From Gemmatimonadota bacterium (GTDB taxonomy: Bacteria > Gemmatimonadota > Gemmatimonadetes > Gemmatimonadales > GWC2-71-9): DNA of 7,348 bases. Positions 1 to 6,097 of the stretch are shown here, in pieces. Below the pieces are notes generated by a model that searched no databases, was not told the origin of the DNA, and saw only the letters and a program-made list of their open reading frames with translations. The translations under genes and the position numbers were made by a program. Numbering within the stretch: position 1 is the stretch's first letter; every line of letters begins with the position of its first letter. Location: positions 1-7,348 of the forward strand of contig QHTY01000080.1 of assembly GCA_003220985.1 (NCBI GenBank). Reading direction: 5' to 3'.

Positions 1-834
1 GCGTCCGCCTGCGCCCCCCCCGTCGGTCGTGACCTTGATGCCGAACACCAGATCGGCACGCTCGCGCTCGGTCAAGGCGGCGCGCGGCGTGAACTCGGCG
101 CGTGGCGCGATCTCGCTGATACGACCGACGAATGCCGTGTCGGGATATCCATCCACGCGGATGTGGACTTTCTGGCCGGCGGTGAGACGCGCGATGAACC
201 GCTCCCCGACATACGCGCGAATCCACGGCTCACGCACTAAGCCCACCGACACCACGGGCACGCCGGCGGCGATGACTTCGCCGGGCTCAGCGAAGCGGGT
301 CAACACGATGCCGTCGGCGGGCGACAGCACCACGAGTTGATCGCGGATCGATTCGGTGACCGCCGCGCCCGCGCGGGCGGCTTGCGATTCGCGCACCGAG
401 GCGCGGACGGACGACAGACGGGCGACAGACGTGGCGGCGGCCGTCTGCAGCCGGTCCAGCTCCTGCGGCGACGCGATCCCCTGCTGGCGCAAGACCCGCG
501 CGCGCGCGAGGTCATTGGCGGCCCGCGCGCTGTCCGCCTCGGCGGCGCGGATCTCGGCAGTGCGGAGGGAGGCGGCGTCGGCGAGGGCGCGGCGCTGCTC
601 GATTTGGGCGGCGAGGCCCGGTTGTTCGAGCACGGCGACCGTATCGCCTCTGCGCACGGAATCGCCTTCGTCCTTCAGCAATCGCTCGAGCCGCCCGGCC
701 GCGAGCGGACTGAGACGCACCTCGCGAATCTCGACGGTGCCGGCGACGGTAAGCGTGTTGGCGGAACCGGAACACGCCGCGGCCCACAGAACCGCGGTGA
801 GGGTTAACGCCGGGCGCGGGGAGAGCGCAGCCAA
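1..834 (-). CDS. HlyD/efflux-type periplasmic adaptor lipoprotein, N-terminal 278 residues (3' end off window)
   Basis: The frame is open from the TTG at 834 to the left edge, with no stop in the window. Residues 1-20 form a lipoprotein-type signal (hydrophobic TLTAVLWAAA) followed by Cys21-Ser-Gly, a loose lipobox. Domains in order are: first half of the lipoyl/barrel-sandwich hybrid (about 30-70, GRLERLLKDEGDSVRRGD); an Ala/Arg-rich α-helical hairpin (about 73-160) with the tip near RQQGIASPQEL; the second lipoyl half (about 165-200, LSPADGIVLTRFAEPGEVI); then a β-barrel with TAFVGRISEIAPRAEFTP. Such adaptors bridge an inner-membrane RND or ABC pump to an outer-membrane channel. The ABC-linked YbhG type is my guess; a pump gene would be expected to the left. 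The start overlaps the envC end by 31 bases. No ATG or GTG start is nearby, so TTG is chosen because it yields an export signal. Confidence 0.85.
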   Translation of the reverse strand, partial: MAALSPRPALTLTAVLWAAACSGSANTLTVAGTVEIREVRLSPLAAGRLERLLKDEGDSVRRGDTVAVLEQPGLAAQIEQRRALADAASLRTAEIRAAEADSARAANDLARARVLRQQGIASPQELDRLQTAAATSVARLSSVRASVRESQAARAGAAVTESIRDQLVVLSPADGIVLTRFAEPGEVIAAGVPVVSVGLVREPWIRAYVGERFIARLTAGQKVHIRVDGYPDTAFVGRISEIAPRAEFTPRAALTERERADLVFGIKVTTDGGGAGGR

Positions 835-2045
835 TTCCCGGGATCCAGCGCGATACCGCCCTGGCCGCGAATTTCGAAATGGAGGTGCGGGCCTTCGTCG
901 CTCGACTCACCGCCGACATGGCCGATCACCTGGCCGCGCACAACGCGATCGCCCTTGTGAACGGTCGCGTCGTTCAGATAGGCGTAGAACGTGTAGTAGC
1001 CACCACCATGGTCGATCAAGACCGACGTCAGGTAGAGCCCCAGCGGTCCCGCGAGACTCACGGTGCCGCTCGCGACCGCGCGGACCACGGTGCCGACCGG
1101 CGCCCTGATCCCGATGCCGTGCCGCGGTATGCGCGTGTTGTTCGGGCCCGTCGTCGTGCCGAACGGATAGATGATCGAGCCCTCGAGTGGCCAATCGAGG
1201 CCGCCAAGGTCGCGCGTCGTGATCGCGCCGGCTCCAGCGGTGATGCCGCGCGCCTCCGCCTCGCGCCGGGCGCGTTCCAACGCCTCGATCCGATCGTTGA
1301 GCAAGCGTTCATCGCGATCCAGGCTCGTGAGCCGCTGCTCCGCCGCCCGCGCGCTGCGGCGGGTCGCGCGGAGGTTGGTTTCGCGGTTGCGCTCGAGAGC
1401 GAGATAACGGCCGAGCTCATCGGTCCGCTCCTGGCGGCGACGTGCGAGCGTCTCACGCGCATCCACGAGGAGCTGGCGCTGGCGCGCGACGCGGTCACGC
1501 AGCTTGAACATGTCATTGGTGAGCAGGCGGTCTTGCCGGCTCACGAGGAACAGGTACTTGTAGCGCGACAACAGGTCACCGAAGCTCTCGGCGGCCAGGA
1601 GTACCTGCCACCCGTACAGCGCGCCCCGCTTGTAGATGTCCACGAGCCGCCGCTCGAGTACGGCCCGTTTCTCGAGCAGCGCGTCCTGGGCAATCAGCAA
1701 ATCCACCGTGATCTGGTCGATCTGCCCGCCGAGACCCGTGATCTGGCGGTCGAGCTCGTTGACGATGCGGTTGGTGCTTTGCTTCTGCTGCTCGATGTTC
1801 GCGATTTCGTCGGAGAGCGAGTGCGCCTGGGTCCGAAGGCGGTCGAGCTCCTGCTCGACCTCGGAGCGCTCGCGGCGGATGCCCTCGAGCCGGCGTTGAT
1901 TCTCCTGCATCTGCTGCTGATAGGTGGGGCGCTGGGCGTGCAAAACGGGACACGAGAAACGGGACACGGGAAACGTTAGCGCGACCATGATAGCAACGGT
2001 GCCCCACGTTTCCCGTGTCCCGTATCCCGTTTCCCGTGATTTCAT
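804..2045 (-). CDS. envC: EnvC-type murein hydrolase activator (coiled coil + degenerate LytM/M23)
   Basis: This is a 413-residue exported protein. A signal peptide spans residues 1-37, with core WGTVAIMVAL (14-23) and likely cleavage after LHA before Gln38. A long coiled coil follows (about 40-265), broken around 139-170 by a hydrophobic stretch (YGWQVLLAAESFGDLLSRY) as in the FtsX-binding arm of EnvC proteins. The LytM domain is at 284-406. The first metal motif HxxxD is lost: RHGIGI (308-313) has Gly where Asp is needed and His shifted by one. The usual YxHL histidine is Tyr356. Only HLH (387-389) remains. The domain should therefore not cut peptidoglycan but activate an amidase, as E. coli EnvC does. 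ATG 2045 overlaps the ftsX stop. The signal peptide is encoded by an unusual inverted array of 7-bp repeats (1946-2036). Confidence 0.9.
   Translation of the reverse strand: MKSRETGYGTRETWGTVAIMVALTFPVSRFSCPVLHAQRPTYQQQMQENQRRLEGIRRERSEVEQELDRLRTQAHSLSDEIANIEQQKQSTNRIVNELDRQITGLGGQIDQITVDLLIAQDALLEKRAVLERRLVDIYKRGALYGWQVLLAAESFGDLLSRYKYLFLVSRQDRLLTNDMFKLRDRVARQRQLLVDARETLARRRQERTDELGRYLALERNRETNLRATRRSARAAEQRLTSLDRDERLLNDRIEALERARREAEARGITAGAGAITTRDLGGLDWPLEGSIIYPFGTTTGPNNTRIPRHGIGIRAPVGTVVRAVASGTVSLAGPLGLYLTSVLIDHGGGYYTFYAYLNDATVHKGDRVVRGQVIGHVGGESSDEGPHLHFEIRGQGGIALDPGNWLRSPRARR
1946..1976 (+). repeat. Heptamer repeat array, left arm of inverted pair (4 units)
   Basis: There are four consecutive 7-bp units on the + strand: CGGGACA, CGAGAAA, CGGGACA and CGGGAAA, then CGT. 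The bases match the arm at 2006-2036 in inverted orientation at 28 of 31 positions; the inner 18 (ACGGGACACGGGAAACGT, 1959-1976) are perfect. On the minus strand this arm encodes EnvC residues 24 to 33 (TFPVSRFSCP), the signal-peptide c-region. Since 7 is not a multiple of 3, successive units are read in different frames. Confidence 0.93.
2006..2036 (-). repeat. Heptamer repeat array, right arm of inverted pair (4 units)
   Basis: Read on the minus strand, the units are CGGGAAA, CGGGATA, CGGGACA and CGGGAAA, then CGT. This is head-to-head with the arm at 1946-1976 across a 29-base spacer (1977-2005). The array begins 9 bases into envC and encodes residues 4-13 (RETGYGTRET). The four GGG tracts are each separated by four bases, so the coding strand and the mRNA meet the simple G-quadruplex pattern as well as being able to form the hairpin. 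Confidence 0.93.
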
Positions 2046-2899
2046 ACCCGCTTCAAGTGTCGCCCGACACTGAGCGAGCTTCCGAGCAAGCCGATCAAGG
2101 CTCCGAAGGCCACGATCGCGGCAGCCTGCTCTTGAGTAAAGAACGCCGACTGCAACAGATAACGATTGATCAGCACGTACGCGCCAAACGACAGTCCTAT
2201 GGCCACGCCTCCGCCGAGCAACCCCTTGATGGCGCCCTGCAGCAGGAACGGGCGACGGATGAAACCGTCCGTCGCGCCAACGAGCCGCATGATCGCGATC
2301 TCGCGACTGCGCTGCAGTACTGCCATCCGGATCGTCGTGCCGATGATGATGATTGCCACCACCGCGAATGCCGCTCCCACCACGATCCCGACCGCGGCCG
2401 CCAGGCCACGGAGGCGATCGAGCTTTTCGACCCAATCACGCCCGAAGCGCACATCGTCCACGAACCCGAAGCCCCGCAGCCGCTCGGCCACGGCGCTGAC
2501 GTGATCCGTATCGCGAAAGCCCGGCTTGAGCTTCACTTCGATCGAGGCCGGCAACGGATTGCGCTCCAGCTCCTGCATCACGTCCCGCAGCTCGACCAGC
2601 TCGGCGCGGGCACGGGCGAGCGCGTCGTCTTCGGAGACATAGGTCGCCGACTGAACCTCCGGGAAGGCTTCAATGTCTTTGAGCGCCTGGGCCACGGCTT
2701 CGACGGGCGCACCGGGCAGCAGATAGGCGACGACCTCGACGCGCTCTTCGACGCTGCGTAGCGCATCCTGCAGGTTCACGACGACCAGGCCGAACAATCC
2801 CAGGACGAACAGCGAGAATGCGATGGTCGTGACAGAGAGCGCCGACAGGAGCGGGGCGCGTTTGAACGTCAGCATCGCCTCACGGAACGTCAGATTCAT
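2042..2899 (-). CDS. ftsX: Cell division membrane protein FtsX
   Basis: This is a 285-residue inner-membrane protein with the FtsX layout: a short cytoplasmic N-terminus; TM1 at about 19-42; a periplasmic loop of roughly 120 residues containing NPLPASIEVKL (114-124), a hallmark of the family; then TM2 (about 167-190), TM3 (about 221-245) and TM4 (about 258-277). The cytoplasmic segment SREIAIMRLVGAT (198-210) between TM2 and TM3 is the conserved coupling region that contacts FtsE. The large periplasmic loop is where FtsX binds its effector, EnvC in E. coli. The ATG at 2899 overlaps the ftsE stop and has AGGCGG 7 bases upstream. The TGA stop overlaps the envC ATG as ATGA, so E, X and the putative effector are made in coupled fashion. 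Confidence 0.94.
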   Translation of the reverse strand: MNLTFREAMLTFKRAPLLSALSVTTIAFSLFVLGLFGLVVVNLQDALRSVEERVEVVAYLLPGAPVEAVAQALKDIEAFPEVQSATYVSEDDALARARAELVELRDVMQELERNPLPASIEVKLKPGFRDTDHVSAVAERLRGFGFVDDVRFGRDWVEKLDRLRGLAAAVGIVVGAAFAVVAIIIIGTTIRMAVLQRSREIAIMRLVGATDGFIRRPFLLQGAIKGLLGGGVAIGLSFGAYVLINRYLLQSAFFTQEQAAAIVAFGALIGLLGSSLSVGRHLKRV

Positions 2900-3597
2900 G
2901 GCGCTGCCGCCTGGTCACGGGGGGACGCCTCATCCACCGCCGAGTCGTAGACGAGCGCCCCTTCCTGCAGCTCGATCACGCGATACGGCGCCTGCCGCAC
3001 CAGGTCGAGGTCGTGCGTGGCCATGACCACGGCCGTGCCGCTGGCATTGATGTCGCGCAGCAGCTGGAACACGCCGCGCGTCGCCCGCTCGTCGAGGTTC
3101 CCGGTGGGCTCGTCCGCCAGTAGCACGGTCGGCTCGTTCACCAATGCGCGCGCGATTGCGACGCGCTGCTGCTCGCCGCCCGACAGCTCGCGGGGATACG
3201 CCTGCGCCTTGGCGGCAAGCCCGACCTGCGTGAGCACGCGCATCACACGCGCCGCGATGGTCGATACCCTGGCGCCCGTGACCTCGAGCGCAAAGGCGAC
3301 ATTCTCCTCGGCGGTGCGGTCCTCGAGCAGCCGGAAATCCTGGAACACGATGCCGAGCCTGCGGCGCAGCATGGGGACGTCGCGCGGTCGCATCTCGTTC
3401 ACGTTGTAGCCCGAGACGCGCACCTCGCCGGACGTGGGGCGCTCGTCGGCGTAGATCAGCTTCATGACGGTCGACTTGCCGGCGCCGGAGTGGCCGGTGA
3501 GGAACGCAAACTCCCCTTTGGCCACGTGGAAGGAGACATCCTTGAGCGCCAGGCCACCCTTGGGGAAGGCCTTGAAGACGTTCGTGAACTTGATCAT
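2896..3597 (-). CDS. ftsE: Cell division ATP-binding protein FtsE
   Basis: This is a cytoplasmic ABC ATPase of 233 residues. Walker A is GHSGAGKST (35-43), Q-loop Gln86 lies in VFQDFRLL, the signature is LSGGEQQR (138-145), Walker B is VLLADEP (158-164) with catalytic Glu163, the D-loop is GNLDE, and the H-loop is His195 in ATHD. The N-terminal pattern (MIKFTNVFKAFPKG) and the FQDFRLLEDRTAEENVAF segment are characteristic of FtsE. FtsE hydrolyses ATP to drive FtsX, which signals across the inner membrane to peptidoglycan-hydrolase activators at division. The assignment is strengthened by ftsX and an envC-type gene directly downstream. The ATG at 3597 follows the previous TAG immediately, with no visible Shine-Dalgarno, which suggests translation by coupling. 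The stop overlaps ftsX as ATGA. Confidence 0.95.
   Translation of the reverse strand: MIKFTNVFKAFPKGGLALKDVSFHVAKGEFAFLTGHSGAGKSTVMKLIYADERPTSGEVRVSGYNVNEMRPRDVPMLRRRLGIVFQDFRLLEDRTAEENVAFALEVTGARVSTIAARVMRVLTQVGLAAKAQAYPRELSGGEQQRVAIARALVNEPTVLLADEPTGNLDERATRGVFQLLRDINASGTAVVMATHDLDLVRQAPYRVIELQEGALVYDSAVDEASPRDQAAAP
2907..2912 (-). promoter_or_regulatory. AGGCGG, likely Shine-Dalgarno for ftsX
   Basis: AGGCGG on the minus strand lies 7 bases upstream of the ftsX ATG (2899), inside the last codons of ftsE. It supports the start that overlaps the ftsE stop as ATGA. Confidence 0.5.
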
Positions 3598-4755
3598 CTA
3601 GTGTCGCGCCAGGGCCTGGGCGAAGTCCGCGATGAGGTCATCGGGATCCTCCAGTCCCAGGGAAAATCTCAGAAATCCGTCCGGTATGCCAGCCTGCGCG
3701 CGCTGTTCCGCCGTGAGACTCGCGTGGGAGGTGAGCCGCGGCTCCGAGACCAGCGTCTCCACACCACCCAGACTGGGCGCGTGGGTCGCGATCGTCAGCG
3801 CCTTGAGGAACCGCTCGGCGGCCCGCACGCCGCCTTTCAGCTCGATGCCGAGCATGCCGCCGAAGCCTCCGAGGATCCGTTTCGCGAGCTCGTGATCGAG
3901 GTGCGACGGCAATCCCGGGTAGTGCACGCGCGCGATGGCATCCTGTTTCGCGCACCACTCGGCGACCGCGAGGCCGATTTCGTTGTGGCGGTGCACGCGC
4001 ACGGGCAGGGTGCGCATCCCGCGATCGATGAGCCAGGCGGCGAACGGATCGATCGCCTGTCCCCATACCTGCATCAAGCGGCGAACTTCTTCGACCACCT
4101 GATCGGTCCCCGCCACGGCCCCGGCGATGACGTCGGTATGGCCGTTCAGGTACTTCGTCGCCGAGTGAATGACCAGATCGGCACCGTGCTCGAGCGGGCG
4201 AAAATTGACCGGCGACGCAAACGTCGAATCGACGATCAACGCGAGACCTTCAGCCTTGCAGACCGTCGCGACCGGCTCGAGATCGATCACCCGCAGCAAC
4301 GGGTTGGTCGGCGTCTCGAGGAAGACCGCGCGCGTCGTTTTCCGCATCGCCTTCTTCCAGGTCCGCTGTTGCGTCGGATTCACGAACGAGACGTCGATCC
4401 CCAGCTTCCCGAACTCTTCGCGGAACAGGCGATGGACGCCGCCGTAAATCCACTCGCTCGCGAGGAGATGATCGCCCGGCCGGAGGACGGCCAGATGCGC
4501 GAGGGCGCATGCACCCATGCCACTCGACAAGAACAGGGCCGCCTCGGCGCCCTCCAGCAGCGCCAGCTTTTTCCCGATGTCGACCTGGTTCGGGTTGTTC
4601 CCGTAACGGCTGTACAGCACTTCGGCCGTCGAGCCGACGGGATTCGTGAAGGTCGAGCTTTGGTAGAGCGGGGGAGCGACAGCCGTCCAGTCGGCACGCG
4701 CCTTGGGATCGCCGTGGATGGCGCGGGTGGACAGCCCCAGACGGCGTCGTTTCAC
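3598..4755 (-). CDS. Cys/Met metabolism PLP-dependent enzyme (cystathionine γ-synthase/lyase type)
   Basis: This is a 385-residue, full-length fold-type I PLP enzyme of the trans-sulfuration family. The expected residues are all present: YSRYGN with Tyr48 and Arg50 for the PLP phosphate of the neighbouring subunit; SSGM (78-80 region); Tyr104 to stack on the ring; Asp176 in VDSTFASP; Lys201 in HSATKYLNGH as the Schiff-base lysine; SLGGVETL (328-335); and Arg363 in FLRFSLGLED for the substrate carboxylate. Family members make or cleave cystathionine, or release methanethiol from methionine; sequence motifs alone do not separate these, so no gene symbol is given. The GTG start at 4755 overlaps the STAS-like stop as GTGA. 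The TAG stop directly abuts the ftsE ATG with no spacer. No Met/Cys-biosynthesis gene is visible nearby, so its place in this operon is unexplained. Confidence 0.92.
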   Translation of the reverse strand: MKRRRLGLSTRAIHGDPKARADWTAVAPPLYQSSTFTNPVGSTAEVLYSRYGNNPNQVDIGKKLALLEGAEAALFLSSGMGACALAHLAVLRPGDHLLASEWIYGGVHRLFREEFGKLGIDVSFVNPTQQRTWKKAMRKTTRAVFLETPTNPLLRVIDLEPVATVCKAEGLALIVDSTFASPVNFRPLEHGADLVIHSATKYLNGHTDVIAGAVAGTDQVVEEVRRLMQVWGQAIDPFAAWLIDRGMRTLPVRVHRHNEIGLAVAEWCAKQDAIARVHYPGLPSHLDHELAKRILGGFGGMLGIELKGGVRAAERFLKALTIATHAPSLGGVETLVSEPRLTSHASLTAEQRAQAGIPDGFLRFSLGLEDPDDLIADFAQALARH

Positions 4756-5183
4756 GCCGCGGTGAGTCTGATGGAGCCTCCCGGAATGCGTGCCGCCAGC
4801 CGCCGCTCGATGAGCTCATCGAGGAGCGCCGGCGCGGGCTCACTGGCGCCGAGCCCCTCGAGCACACCGTCGGCCCGCTCGCACAGCACCGCGAGCCCGG
4901 CACCGGCGAGGACCGGCTCGATCGCCTCGCGATGGGCGTCCGTCAGTCCCCGCAGCAGCAGCACTTTGACCTTGTCCCGCACGAGTTTGGCCACGATCTC
5001 GTCGGCGCAGGAATAGTCGAGGCAGCCGACGCCCGTAAAATCCATGACGGCGATCGTGGCTGGGGGGAGATCCCGCTCGATATTTTCGCGAACCGCGCGC
5101 CCGGTGGGCCGTGTGACGAGGTCGGTGTAGAAACCGGCGACCGCTTGCTGCAGAACGGCGTGCACCATGATATGTGGAATCAC
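4752..5183 (-). CDS. Small STAS-like protein, probable partner of the adjacent ATPase
   Basis: This is a 143-residue soluble protein. Residues 43-67 read as a STAS-type core: a buried strand IAVMDFTGVG, then LDYSCADEI and a helix. Ser58 lies where anti-sigma-factor antagonists carry their phosphorylatable serine, but the usual DSSG is replaced by DYSCA. The DF-GV and ADE spacing also resembles the STAS-like DUF4325 group; that comparison is from memory. A second strand/turn, KVLLLRGLTDAHRE (73-86), fits the fold. Residues 115-143 form an extra C-terminal piece with a helix (ALLDELIERRLAA), function unknown. The GTG start at 5183 overlaps the ATPase stop as GTGA and has AGGAGG 12 bases upstream. 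The stop again overlaps the next start as GTGA. A partner-switching role is inferred from the gene pair. Confidence 0.7.
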   Translation of the reverse strand: MIPHIMVHAVLQQAVAGFYTDLVTRPTGRAVRENIERDLPPATIAVMDFTGVGCLDYSCADEIVAKLVRDKVKVLLLRGLTDAHREAIEPVLAGAGLAVLCERADGVLEGLGASEPAPALLDELIERRLAARIPGGSIRLTAA

Positions 5184-6097
5184 CGCTTCGACGATCCTCC
5201 TGCCTTCTCTGCCACTTGCTCTGGAATGATCAGCAGAACTTGCGATCCCGGAAACGCCGGCAAGCCCTCCTTCAGCGGGACATCGTCGTCCCAGCGCGGC
5301 ACGATCGCGATCCGTGCTGTGCCGCTGCGGATGGCGACCTTGCCTTCCCAGCGTGCGACGTAGCGGCGAATCCCGGCCAATCCCTGCCCGCGGCCCGGAT
5401 CGCGAAAGCGGCTCACACCCTGAACCAGCGCCGCTTCCAGCGCCGCGGCATCGCCCCAACGCTCGCCGAACCGCTTGGCCTGCGTGGCTTCCAACGAGTG
5501 CCGGAATCCGACACCGGCGTCTGCGACCGCGATCACCACGACGCGGCGCGCCAGCTTGCGCCGCCAGTTGTATGCCTGCACCGCAACCCAGCCGCCCGTG
5601 CCGGCGTGCTCCACAATATTCTGACAAGACTCCGAAAGCGCCATAGCGAATCCCATGGTCGCCTTCGGATCGAGTCCCAACTCCGAGCTGAGGATCGCGG
5701 ACGCCCGCTGCTGTATCGTGCTCACGACGACGTGCACATCTTCGGCGGCCCGCACCGGTGTGACCGGCAGCAACACTTCACTCTCCACCGCAACCTTGAC
5801 CTTCGGCACCTTGCCGTGCACCTCGAACAGGTCGGCTGCTTCCCGGAAGAACCCAGCGCGCGCCCAGTAGCTCACGACGTCGGGATTAGCCGGCGCGGTG
5901 AGCAGCGGACGTTCCCCTTTACGGGCGGCCGCCTCTCCCGCGGCGAGCAGGCCAACGAGACCGTAGGGCGATGCCCAATCGGCGGCGTGTGCGTCGAACA
6001 GCAGGCGCTCGCCATCGACGGCTTGCGCGTACGCGGCCGCGAATTGGTCGAAGGAGCGGTCGTCGAACTGCGTGGGTACTTCGACCAGGCGCGTCAT
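5180..6097 (-). CDS. Histidine-kinase-like ATPase (GHKL) with STAS-like N-terminal region
   Basis: This is a 305-residue soluble protein. The C-terminal half has the GHKL boxes: N-box ESCQNIVEH (156-164), G1 box DAGVGF (193-198) and G2 box GRGQGL (235-240). There is no membrane segment and no clear phospho-accepting H-box, so it resembles anti-sigma/SpoIIAB-type switch kinases more than a classic sensor kinase. Residues 1-95 contain LLFDAHAADWASPYGLVGLL, which looks like a STAS β-strand/loop/helix with Ser43 near the usual phospho-site; this part is tentative. The start at ATG 6097 gives a 4-base ATGA overlap with the PfkB stop, and the open frame upstream has low-complexity Arg-rich residues typical of an antisense shadow. 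The next gene encodes a small STAS-like protein overlapping as GTGA, so the two probably act as a kinase/antagonist pair. The target is unknown. Confidence 0.8.
   Translation of the reverse strand: MTRLVEVPTQFDDRSFDQFAAAYAQAVDGERLLFDAHAADWASPYGLVGLLAAGEAAARKGERPLLTAPANPDVVSYWARAGFFREAADLFEVHGKVPKVKVAVESEVLLPVTPVRAAEDVHVVVSTIQQRASAILSSELGLDPKATMGFAMALSESCQNIVEHAGTGGWVAVQAYNWRRKLARRVVVIAVADAGVGFRHSLEATQAKRFGERWGDAAALEAALVQGVSRFRDPGRGQGLAGIRRYVARWEGKVAIRSGTARIAIVPRWDDDVPLKEGLPAFPGSQVLLIIPEQVAEKAGGSSKR
5196..5201 (-). promoter_or_regulatory. AGGAGG, possible Shine-Dalgarno for the STAS-like gene
   Basis: A perfect AGGAGG on the minus strand lies inside the 3' end of the ATPase gene, 12 bases before the GTG at 5183. 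The spacing is longer than ideal, but it is the strongest anti-16S match among the junctions I read. It supports the GTG over the ATG at 5168, which would lie 27 bases away. Together with the GTGA overlap it suggests high translation of the STAS-like protein relative to the kinase. Confidence 0.5.

Larger units (their letters stand above)
1946..2036 (-). promoter_or_regulatory. Possible stem-loop in the envC mRNA just after the start codon
   Basis: The two heptamer arms can pair into a stem of up to 31 bp with three mismatches and a 29-base loop (1977-2005). It would form within the first 34 codons of envC and about 10 bases downstream of the ATGA junction with ftsX. Such a structure could slow initiating ribosomes or set the EnvC:FtsX ratio. 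It lies inside coding sequence and lacks a U-tract, so it does not look like an intrinsic terminator. Pairing is read directly from the sequence; a regulatory role is inference. Confidence 0.5.

Noticed and set aside
411..431. Short direct repeat CGACAGACG (twice, 11 bp apart)
   Set aside because: Only two short copies in coding sequence, in the Ala/Arg-rich helical hairpin of the adaptor; likely chance.
512..919. Minus-strand frame across the envC/adaptor junction
   Set aside because: It is Arg-rich and motif-free. The frame one step away encodes the lipoprotein adaptor continuously from 834 to 1.
879..1979. Plus-strand open frame opposite envC
   Set aside because: Its Leu/Val/Glu-rich sequence mirrors the coiled coil on the other strand; no independent evidence.
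1946..2036. Intrinsic terminator
   Set aside because: The inverted repeat has no U-tract, a long loop, and lies within a continuous coding frame.
2046..2435. Upstream extension of envC to 2435
   Set aside because: It overlaps ftsX transmembrane sequence in another frame; ATG 2045 gives a signal peptide and an ATGA overlap.
3490..5016. Long plus-strand open frame (508 codons)
   Set aside because: It lies opposite the PLP enzyme and STAS-like gene, has no recognisable domain, and its Arg/His-rich composition is typical of antisense shadows in high-GC DNA. The minus-strand frames carry intact motifs.
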